NCBI GenBank assembly: GCA_034927775.1
Contig: JAYFPL010000179.1
Span: 1-9,248, forward strand
Length of the DNA: 9,248 bases
Direction of reading: 5' to 3'
Source of the DNA: IOR16 sp034927775
GTDB lineage: Bacteria > Bacillota > Clostridia > Peptostreptococcales > Anaerovoracaceae
In this document: positions 1 through 5,858 of the stretch, in pieces
How the letters are laid out: every line of letters begins with the position of its first letter
Position numbering within the stretch: position 1 is the first letter of the stretch
Made by a program: the position numbers and the translations under genes
Notes under the pieces: generated by a model
What the model was told of the DNA's origin: nothing
Database searches by the model: none
Seen by the model: only the letters and a program-made list of their open reading frames with translations

Positions 1-428
1 CCATATTTTTTTAATATATTTTTTTCTAAGGAGCCAGAATTCACCCCAATTCGAATAGGAATATCACGTTCTTTTGCAGCGTCAAGTATCTTTTTAATTT
101 TTTCATTATCTCCAATATTTCCGGGATTAATGCGAACCTTATCAGCCCCATTTGCAATTGCAGAAAGTGCTAGACGATAATCAAAATGAATGTCTGCAAC
201 CAAAGGTAGCCGCACCTTTGATTTTATCTCAGCAAATGCATCTGCAGCTTCTTGATCCGGTATCGCACATCTTACAATTTGACAACCTGCATCTTGCAAT
301 CTTGCAATTTGATCTACAGTAGCAGAAACCTCCCGGGTATCTGTATTCGTCATAGATTGAATCGATATGGCAGATCCACCTCCAATTGGTACATCGCCAC
401 ACATAACTTGTTTCGAATGTCTTCTCAT
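1..428 (-). CDS. ispG: IspG (GcpE), HMBPP synthase, N-terminal part, cut by the window edge
   Basis: IspG is the iron-sulfur enzyme that converts methylerythritol cyclodiphosphate to HMBPP late in the cytoplasmic MEP isoprenoid pathway. The ATG at 426-428 is preceded by GGAGAAG at good spacing, and about 142 codons run to the window edge without a stop. The translation starts MRRHSKQVMCGDVPIGGG, then shows the family landmarks SIQSMTNTDT, CQIVRCAIPD, LPLVADIHFDYRLAL, DKVRINPGNIG and PIRIGVNSGSLE. These belong to the N-terminal TIM-barrel substrate domain. The C-terminal domain carrying the [4Fe-4S] cysteines lies outside the window. It follows rseP after 43 nt with no terminator, as the last visible gene of the operon. 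Identity is very secure; completeness cannot be judged. Confidence 0.96.
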   Translation of the reverse strand, partial: MRRHSKQVMCGDVPIGGGSAISIQSMTNTDTREVSATVDQIARLQDAGCQIVRCAIPDQEAADAFAEIKSKVRLPLVADIHFDYRLALSAIANGADKVRINPGNIGDNEKIKKILDAAKERDIPIRIGVNSGSLEKNILKKY

Positions 429-471
429 TATATCTTCTCCATATTCATTCAGTTACATTTACATTGTTTTT

Positions 472-1482
472 TTAATGCAAAATAAATCGATCCACATCCT
501 GAATAACAATATAAAACATTAATGCAAACAAAACCAACATCCCTGCATAATGAATCTTTGCTTCTAATTCGTCACTTACCGCTTTTCCGGTTACTAAACG
601 GATAATAAGGAAAAGAAGTCTCCCTCCATCAAGTGCCGGAAATGGGAGCATATTAACAATTGCTAAATTTAAACTAATTAAAGCGGTTAAATTAACAATA
701 TAGAATAACCCTAATTTCGCCTGATCATTAATAATGGAAACGATTCCCACAGGACCCACCAAATCATTCACAGAGCCTTTCCCAGTAAACAATTGCCCTA
801 AATAGTCGAACATTTGTTTTGCAATGGAACTCGTTGTAGAGATTCCTGTTTTTATTGCCATTCCCGGTGATTTTTTTATAAGCGATGTCACACCAATCAT
901 TCGACGTCCATTTTCATTTTCTAAAACACCGCTTACTAAATTTATTTTTTCTCCTTGGCGGTCTACCGTCAAAGTAAGGGTATCTCCTTCACTTTCCGAA
1001 ATAAGAGAAATGATATCATTCCATTCCTTTACTTCCTTTTGATTGATTCCTATAATGGTATCTCCTTCCATTACTCCGGCTTGCTCTGCCGGGGAACCTT
1101 CCGAAACGCTTGCTATGGTATTTGTTTGCATACCCATAATCCCCGCCATCAAAGCAATGATGACAACCGTTGTCAAAAGGTTCATAAAGGAACCAGATAT
1201 AAGAACAAGTGCTTTTGCCCAAAATGGTTTATTATGAAACGCATTGATATCGTCAGATTCTTCATCTTCGCCTTCCATTCTTACAAACCCTCCGATTGGC
1301 AGCGCACGAAGAGAATAATCTGTATCCCCTTTCTTTTTCTGTAAAAGAAGAGGTCCCATTCCCAATGAAAATTCATTTACCTTTACACCAACAGCTTTAG
1401 CGCATAAAAAATGTCCAAGCTCATGAACAAAAATAAGAAAGCAAAAGATTAATACTGCATAAAAAATTGTGGTCCACCCCAT
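472..1482 (-). CDS. rseP: RseP/RasP site-2 zinc metalloprotease
   Basis: This is a 336-residue intramembrane protease of the RseP/RasP (S2P, M50B) family. It cleaves membrane-embedded anti-sigma factors and leftover signal peptides. The first membrane segment carries the zinc motif HELGH at residues 20-24. A second segment (about 88-118) contains SGSFMNLLTT. A single PDZ domain spans about 120-195. GPVGI is at 243-247, and the third catalytic element NMLPFPALDGG at 277-287 supplies the aspartate ligand. A last membrane helix lies near 312-328. One PDZ domain is the usual Firmicutes form, against two in E. coli. The ATG at 1480-1482 has AGGGGG upstream, and this ribosome binding site overlaps the stop of dxr, suggesting translational coupling. 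It has all expected catalytic residues and looks intact. Confidence 0.97.
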   Translation of the reverse strand: MGWTTIFYAVLIFCFLIFVHELGHFLCAKAVGVKVNEFSLGMGPLLLQKKKGDTDYSLRALPIGGFVRMEGEDEESDDINAFHNKPFWAKALVLISGSFMNLLTTVVIIALMAGIMGMQTNTIASVSEGSPAEQAGVMEGDTIIGINQKEVKEWNDIISLISESEGDTLTLTVDRQGEKINLVSGVLENENGRRMIGVTSLIKKSPGMAIKTGISTTSSIAKQMFDYLGQLFTGKGSVNDLVGPVGIVSIINDQAKLGLFYIVNLTALISLNLAIVNMLPFPALDGGRLLFLIIRLVTGKAVSDELEAKIHYAGMLVLFALMFYIVIQDVDRFILH

Positions 1483-1492
1483 AAAAATCCCC

Positions 1493-2638
1493 CTATCTAT
1501 TATTTCTTAATAAAGTTTCGGCTCTTGTTTCTGCATCAATCTGCAAAATATCATCCAATGTCAAATCATAAATCGGTTTATGTTTCTGCATCATCTCTTC
1601 AAGTCGATTTTGAATATCAATAAATTTAATTTTTTTATCTAAAAAACCTTGTACTAATACCTCATTTGCCGCATTCAATACAACAGGCAGACTTCCACCC
1701 GCTTTTAATGCATCGTATGCAAGCCTTAAACAAGAAAACGTTTCCATATCAGGCTCTTCAAAGGTTAAAGTACCCAGTTTAAAGAAATCTACACTCTCAA
1801 ATAAATTTTTTATACGTTCCGGATAGCCAAATGCATAGCTAATTGGCCCTCTCATGTCCGGCATTCCCAGTTGTGCTAAGATCGAACGATCTTCAAATTC
1901 TACCATAGAATGAATCACACTTTGTGGATGCACTACTACTTGAATTTTTTCTGCAGGTACGTTAAAAAGCCAATAAGCCTCAATTACTTCTAATCCTTTG
2001 TTCATTAAACTAGCGGAATCAATTGTAATTTTACTTCCCATTACCCATCTTGGATGATTTAATGCCTGCTCTAAAGTTACTTTTTCCAACTCTTTTTTGG
2101 TATAACCGCGAAACGGTCCACCAGAAGCAGTCAGTAAAATACGATGAACAGGGTTGTTTTCATTTCCCTGTAAGCATTGAAAAATAGCACTGTGTTCACT
2201 ATCTACCGGAAGAAGCTTTACTCCGTATTTTTTTACAGCATCCATAATAATACCGCCACCTGCTACTAATGTTTCTTTATTTGCAAGAGCGATATCTTTA
2301 CCAGCACAAATTGCTTCATAAGTTGGTTTTAATCCCATCATTCCGATAAGAGAATTTAAAACCAAATCACAATTTGTTTTTGATGCTGCTGTAATGATTC
2401 CCTGTAAACCATAGGAAAATTCAATTTGAGGGAATTCTTTTTTTAATGTCATGGCATCTTCGTCGTTTGCAGTTACTGCAAACGATGGAGAATGTTTTTT
2501 TAATTGTTCACGAAATAAGTTTATATTTTTGCCACAAGTTAAACTTTCAACCTGAAACAACTCCGGATTTTTTTCGATGACATCCAACGCTTGTGTTCCA
2601 ATGGATCCGGTTGAACCTAATACGCTTATTTTTTTCAT
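1493..2638 (-). CDS. dxr: 1-deoxy-D-xylulose 5-phosphate reductoisomerase
   Basis: Dxr converts DXP to MEP with NADPH, the first committed step of the MEP pathway, in the cytoplasm. Numbering from the upstream ATG at 2650 (385 residues), the NADPH-binding GSTGSIG is at 12-18. Metal ligands are D150, E152 and E221; the substrate loop has H199 and W202; N217-K218 bind phosphate and substrate. All match the E. coli enzyme in order and spacing. Two ATG codons compete: 2650 has little Shine-Dalgarno sequence, whereas the ATG at 2636-2638, four codons on, is preceded by GGTGA and gives MKKISVLGSTGSIG, the usual family N-terminus. I therefore prefer 2638 (381 residues). It lies 22 nt after cdsA and 10 nt before rseP in the same operon. 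Intact. Confidence 0.96.
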   Translation of the reverse strand: MKKISVLGSTGSIGTQALDVIEKNPELFQVESLTCGKNINLFREQLKKHSPSFAVTANDEDAMTLKKEFPQIEFSYGLQGIITAASKTNCDLVLNSLIGMMGLKPTYEAICAGKDIALANKETLVAGGGIIMDAVKKYGVKLLPVDSEHSAIFQCLQGNENNPVHRILLTASGGPFRGYTKKELEKVTLEQALNHPRWVMGSKITIDSASLMNKGLEVIEAYWLFNVPAEKIQVVVHPQSVIHSMVEFEDRSILAQLGMPDMRGPISYAFGYPERIKNLFESVDFFKLGTLTFEEPDMETFSCLRLAYDALKAGGSLPVVLNAANEVLVQGFLDKKIKFIDIQNRLEEMMQKHKPIYDLTLDDILQIDAETRAETLLRNNR

Positions 2639-2660
2639 TTTTTTCACCATTTTAATTCAT

Positions 2661-3452
2661 CTATTTTAAAACCAAGATTATATAATAATATACCATTGGA
2701 GCGGTAAATAGTACGCTATCAAAGCGATCCATGATGCCACCATGTCCGGGTATCAAATTTCCATAATCTTTTATTCCCATCTTTCTTTTAAAAATAGAAG
2801 CTGTCAAATCCCCAAATTGAGAAACAACACCGCCTAATGCTCCTATAACCATGCAATGCACCATAAACTGCGGCAAAATGAAATAACCGAATAATCCACA
2901 AAGTATAATGCTTCCTAGAGTACCTCCAATTGCACCTTCAATGGTTTTTTTCGGACTGATTTTAGGACAAAGCTTATGCCTTCCAAATAAATATCCTGAA
3001 AAATATGCCATAACGTCCGTACCAAAAGCTGTTAAAAATACCAACCATATAAATTTTAATTGGATTGATGCAATTAATTGAACGTGGAAAGAGAAGTAAA
3101 TAACATAAAAGATTCCCGTAATGGTAACCAAAGCATCTTCAAGCTTACGTTTTTCAATCTGAAATAAAGTAAGTAAAGAAAGTAAGATGACTCCAAAAAA
3201 CCAAAACATCATCCAATTTGTATGCTCAAATACATGTGCCGATTGAGACAGATGAATGCCATACAACGACACAATAGCAACGAATGCGACCGCATGATTT
3301 GCATGAATATCCAAGGCTTCGAAGCCTTTATAAAATTCTCGAACTCCAAAGAGACCAACCAAAAAACAAGCAATCATTAACGGGTAACCGCCATAATATA
3401 GCACAAGCAATAACGGAAGCATTGCCAGTGAAGAAAGAACTCTCGTTTTCAT
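2661..3452 (-). CDS. cdsA: Phosphatidate cytidylyltransferase (CDP-diglyceride synthase)
   Basis: CdsA is an integral membrane enzyme that makes CDP-diacylglycerol from phosphatidic acid and CTP, the branch point for anionic and zwitterionic phospholipids. The 263-residue protein is very hydrophobic, with about seven or eight predicted membrane segments. Near the C-terminus it carries the CDS signature from S219 to D245, including FKRKMGIKDYG, LIPGHGG and DRFD, preceded by the conserved acidic stretch SQFGDLTAS at 211-219. Length is typical. Its ATG at 3450-3452 overlaps the uppS stop codon by one base (TAATG), and GGAGGAG sits 5 nt upstream inside the uppS end, so the two are almost certainly translationally coupled. 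UppS and CdsA adjacency is the norm in bacteria. Confidence 0.97.
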   Translation of the reverse strand: MKTRVLSSLAMLPLLLVLYYGGYPLMIACFLVGLFGVREFYKGFEALDIHANHAVAFVAIVSLYGIHLSQSAHVFEHTNWMMFWFFGVILLSLLTLFQIEKRKLEDALVTITGIFYVIYFSFHVQLIASIQLKFIWLVFLTAFGTDVMAYFSGYLFGRHKLCPKISPKKTIEGAIGGTLGSIILCGLFGYFILPQFMVHCMVIGALGGVVSQFGDLTASIFKRKMGIKDYGNLIPGHGGIMDRFDSVLFTAPMVYYYIILVLK

Positions 3453-4177
3453 TAAACTCCTCCATAACGTCTTTTACGATGCTGAAACGAAATAATCGCA
3501 TCCTCTAAGTCTTTCGGTGAAAAATCAGGCCAGAGGACATCTGTATATACGAATTCACTGTAAGCAGACTGCCATAGTAAATAGTTGCTCAGTCTCATTT
3601 CACCACTGGTTCGAATGACCAAATCTGGATCAGGCATCCCATTTGTATATAATTTTGATTCAAAATTTTCTTCTGTAAACTCTGTTTCAGTAACCTTTCC
3701 TTCTGAAAAGTCCTTCGCAAGTAAATATGCAGCTCTTAAAATTTCTTTTCTGCCTCCGTAATTTAATGCTATATTAAATTGAAGTCCTGTATTGTTTTTT
3801 GTGGTCTCCAATGATTTTTCCAACTTATTCAGCGCTTCCTTCGGAAGTTCTTTATAGTTACCTAATATATTAACCTTTACATTATTTCTATGAAGTTCTG
3901 CTAACTCCTTTTCAATATACAGAATCAAAAGCTTAAAAATACCCTTTACTTCTTCTTCCGGTCGTTTCCAATTTTCCGTAGAAAAAGCATAAACCGTTAA
4001 ATGTTTAACTCCCAAAACCGAGGATGCTTTTACAATTTCCTTTAAAGCAATCATTCCTGCATTATGTCCTGCTACTCTAGGCAAATTTCTTTTCTTTGCC
4101 CATCTTCCATTCCCATCCATAACAATTGCAATATGATTTGGTATATTACGCTTGTCCAACGTCTTTGGTATATCCAT
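3452..4177 (-). CDS. uppS: Undecaprenyl diphosphate synthase (cis-prenyltransferase)
   Basis: UppS condenses isopentenyl diphosphate onto farnesyl diphosphate to give the C55 lipid carrier used for peptidoglycan and other wall polymers. From the ATG at 4175-4177 the protein has 241 residues. It shows HIAIVMDGNGRWA at 15-27 (D21 is the catalytic Mg-binding aspartate), GHNAG at 37-41, YAFSTENWKRP at 63-73, NYGGR at 139-143 and RTSGEMRLSNYLLWQ at 189-203, with the C-terminal metal-binding glutamate in YSEFVY. The frame extends upstream to 4267, but that would overlap the PASTA gene and a hairpin. The ATG at 4189 has its GGAA too close, while GAGG lies 6 nt before 4177, so 4177 is chosen. It is complete and canonical. 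Confidence 0.96.
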   Translation of the reverse strand: MDIPKTLDKRNIPNHIAIVMDGNGRWAKKRNLPRVAGHNAGMIALKEIVKASSVLGVKHLTVYAFSTENWKRPEEEVKGIFKLLILYIEKELAELHRNNVKVNILGNYKELPKEALNKLEKSLETTKNNTGLQFNIALNYGGRKEILRAAYLLAKDFSEGKVTETEFTEENFESKLYTNGMPDPDLVIRTSGEMRLSNYLLWQSAYSEFVYTDVLWPDFSPKDLEDAIISFQHRKRRYGGV

Positions 4178-4212
4178 AATTAGCCTCATTTCCTTTTTTA
4201 ACATCAAAAGCA

Positions 4213-4232
4213 GGTCGGGCATTCGCCCGACC
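4213..4232 (-). terminator. GC-rich hairpin after the PASTA gene, partial terminator or processing site
   Basis: GGTCGGGC and GCCCGACC form a perfect 8-bp stem with a 4-nt loop. It starts directly after the TAA of the PASTA gene. On the minus strand it is followed by TGCTTTTGATG, a weak U-tract, so termination is probably partial. On the plus strand it is followed by TTATTTT. It lies in the leader of uppS, 35 nt upstream of its start codon, and could lower expression of uppS and downstream genes or be an RNase processing or stability element. The hairpin is certain; its effect is inference. Confidence 0.6.
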
Positions 4233-4439
4233 TTATTTTCGAAAAACATCAGGAACTTTACATACAATTAAATGACAAACTCCTTTTTCATTTTTCTGGT
4301 TTATCACTCTTTGAATTCCTTCAAGAGTTTCTTTTTTTCTAGGTGCTGTTTCACTTACTTGGTAAGAAATCTCCTTCTTGTTTAATAATTCAAGAGCTTC
4401 TTCCAGCACCATCCCAAGTAAATCCGGAAAATCTATCAA
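4233..4439 (-). CDS. Small single-PASTA-domain protein between frr and uppS
   Basis: The 68-residue product reads as one PASTA domain: FPDLLGMVLEEALELLNKK (4-22, the opening strand and helix), then a beta-rich part with GIQRVINQ at 41-48 and CHLIVCKV at 55-62. PASTA domains bind muropeptides or beta-lactams in Ser/Thr kinases and penicillin-binding proteins, but a lone domain with no kinase, signal peptide or membrane segment is unusual and would probably stay in the cytoplasm. The start is TTG at 4437-4439, with AGGAGA 8 nt upstream overlapping the frr stop; no in-frame ATG fits. It is in the same frame as frr, so readthrough of the frr UAG would fuse the two. It ends KVPDVFRK, which resembles the first residues of a second PASTA repeat. 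Function unknown; domain assignment is by pattern. Confidence 0.72.
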   Translation of the reverse strand: MIDFPDLLGMVLEEALELLNKKEISYQVSETAPRKKETLEGIQRVINQKNEKGVCHLIVCKVPDVFRK

Positions 4440-4451
4440 TACACGGTTCTC

Positions 4452-5006
4452 CTATACTTCCATTAATTCTTTTTCTTTTTCAACAACCATGTTATCTATG
4501 TCCTTTATACATTTATCTGTTTGTTTTTGAATTTGATCCAATTGTTTTTTTGCATCATCTTCTGCTAAATCACCAGCTTTTTCTTCTTTTTTAATATGAT
4601 CATTGGCATCTCTTCGACTATTTCGAACTGCGATTTTTGCATCCTCACCAATTTTTTTAATTTGCTTTGCCAGTTCTTTTCTTCTTTCTTCCGTAAGCGG
4701 CGGAATAACCAAACGAATGACTTTTCCATCATTGGAAGGATTAATTCCTAAGTTAGCCATATTAATAGCTTTTTCAATATCCGAAACTACTTTTGGATCA
4801 AATGGAGTTATCATAAGGGTTCTCGGATCAGGCACACCAATATTAGCAAGATTCTTTAGAGGTGTTTCCACACCATAATACTCAACGGTTATCTTGTCAA
4901 GTAACGCAGCATTTGCTCTACCTGCACGCACTGTATTTAATTCTGCTTTTAAAACCCCCAGCGTTTTACTCATTTTATCCGCTAAGTTTTCTTGAGTTGT
5001 ACTCAT
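4452..5006 (-). CDS. frr: Ribosome recycling factor
   Basis: RRF works with EF-G to split the post-termination ribosome. The 184 residues match the family length. The N-terminal helix carries VRAGRANAALLDKITVEYYG at 26-45. The domain II beta segment includes TPLKNLANIGVPDPRTL and ITPFDPK. The C-terminal long helices show LVIPPLTEERRKELAKQIKK and the conserved VRNSRRDAND at 127-136. The ATG at 5004-5006 has a full AGGAGG at ideal spacing. It lies 20 nt after pyrH, the usual pairing. Its TAG stop is embedded in the ribosome binding site of the following PASTA gene. Confidence 0.98.
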   Translation of the reverse strand: MSTTQENLADKMSKTLGVLKAELNTVRAGRANAALLDKITVEYYGVETPLKNLANIGVPDPRTLMITPFDPKVVSDIEKAINMANLGINPSNDGKVIRLVIPPLTEERRKELAKQIKKIGEDAKIAVRNSRRDANDHIKKEEKAGDLAEDDAKKQLDQIQKQTDKCIKDIDNMVVEKEKELMEV

Positions 5007-5026
5007 AATAAATCCTCCTAAATGTA

Positions 5027-5731
5027 TTATTTTATTATCGTTCCTATTTTTTCGCCGTATACGGCTTTTAAGACATTATTTTTTTCTGACAATCCAAATA
5101 CATGAATTGGAATGTGATTGTCCATACAAAGAGAAGCTGCGGTAGAATCCATAACTCCCAGTCCTTTGTCCAGTAAATCCTTATGGGTCAACGTTTCAAA
5201 ACGCTTTGCATTTGGATTTGTTTCTGGATCAGAGTCATACACTGCATCCACTTTTTTCGCAAGCAAGATGATATCTGCTTCAATTTCTGCTGCACGAAGA
5301 GCCGCGGTGGTATCAGTTGAGAAAAATGGATTTCCAGTTCCTGCTGCAAATATAACAACGATATTTTTAGCTAGATGAGACATAGCTCTTCTTCGAATAT
5401 ACGGTTCAGCAATTTCGCGCATTTCAATCGCTGTTTGTACTCTGGTAGGAATCCCCTGTGCTTCAAATGCATCCTGTAACGCTAAGGAATTAATAACTGT
5501 TGCAAGCATCCCCATATAATCAGCCGTTGCTCGATCCATACTTTTGCTTGTTCTTCCACGCCAGAAATTTCCACCTCCAACAACAACTGCTACTTGTACT
5601 CCGATTTCTAAAAGCCCTTTTACTTCTTTTGCTACGGAAATCAACATTTCATCATCCAATCCCGTTTTTTTATCTCCTGCAAGGGCTTCTCCACTAATTT
5701 TCAGTAATACTCTTTTATACTTTGGCTCCAT
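5027..5731 (-). CDS. pyrH: UMP kinase
   Basis: PyrH phosphorylates UMP to UDP for pyrimidine nucleotide synthesis and in most bacteria is a hexamer regulated by GTP and UTP. The amino-acid-kinase fold landmarks are present: KYKRVLLKISGEAL at the N-terminus, VVVGGGNFWRG near 50-59, DRATADYMGMLATVINSLAL near 66-85, GTGNPFFSTDTTAALRA near 131-147 and GLGVMDSTAASLCMDN near 190-205. Two start codons are possible. ATG 5735-5737 has its AAAGGA almost touching it, whereas ATG 5729-5731 sits about 7 nt after AAAGGA and yields MEPKYKRVLLK (234 residues), so 5731 is preferred. This is the first gene of the operon; promoters and a hairpin lie upstream at 5777-5851. Confidence 0.97.
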   Translation of the reverse strand: MEPKYKRVLLKISGEALAGDKKTGLDDEMLISVAKEVKGLLEIGVQVAVVVGGGNFWRGRTSKSMDRATADYMGMLATVINSLALQDAFEAQGIPTRVQTAIEMREIAEPYIRRRAMSHLAKNIVVIFAAGTGNPFFSTDTTAALRAAEIEADIILLAKKVDAVYDSDPETNPNAKRFETLTHKDLLDKGLGVMDSTAASLCMDNHIPIHVFGLSEKNNVLKAVYGEKIGTIIK

Positions 5732-5776
5732 TCTCATGTCCTTTCAATATTGTTTATTAACTTACTTAATTTCAAC

Positions 5777-5807
5777 AAAAGGACACTATTGTCTATAGTG
5801 TCCCTTT
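5777..5807 (-). terminator. Hairpin between hcp and pyrH: hcp terminator and/or 5' leader stem of pyrH
   Basis: GGACACTAT and ATAGTGTCC pair perfectly around a 5-nt loop. One G-U and three A-U pairs extend the stem to about 13 bp. On the minus strand it is followed by TTTTGTTG, a moderate U-tract, so it can act as the intrinsic terminator of hcp, 52 nt after the hcp stop. It also lies just downstream of two TATAAT boxes, so transcripts of the pyrH operon would begin at or just before it. Its role is therefore ambiguous. Confidence 0.72.
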
Positions 5808-5851
5808 ATTATATCATATGCAATTATATTTTTCCATACTGGTCTTGGCAA
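5808..5851 (-). promoter_or_regulatory. Tandem sigma-A-type promoters of the pyrH operon
   Basis: Promoter 1 has -35 TTGCCA (5851-5846), a 17-nt spacer and a perfect -10 TATAAT (5828-5823). Promoter 2, 15 bp downstream, has -35 TGGAAA (5836-5831), a 17-nt spacer and a second perfect -10 TATAAT (5813-5808) with an extended TGn element. Predicted starts are near 5816 and near 5801-5803. The second start falls on the first G residues of the hairpin at 5777-5807. Both lie just after the hcp stop codon, which gives the essential operon transcription independent of hcp. Confidence 0.78.
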
Positions 5852-5858
5852 AAAGTTT

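Noticed and set aside
955..1344. 129-codon plus-strand frame opposite rseP.
   Set aside because: Antisense shadow; the translation has no domain pattern, while the opposite strand encodes an intact RseP.
4178..4267. N-terminal extension of UppS by 30 residues.
   Set aside because: It would overlap the PASTA gene and the hairpin, has no family similarity, and a proper ribosome binding site lies before the ATG at 4177.
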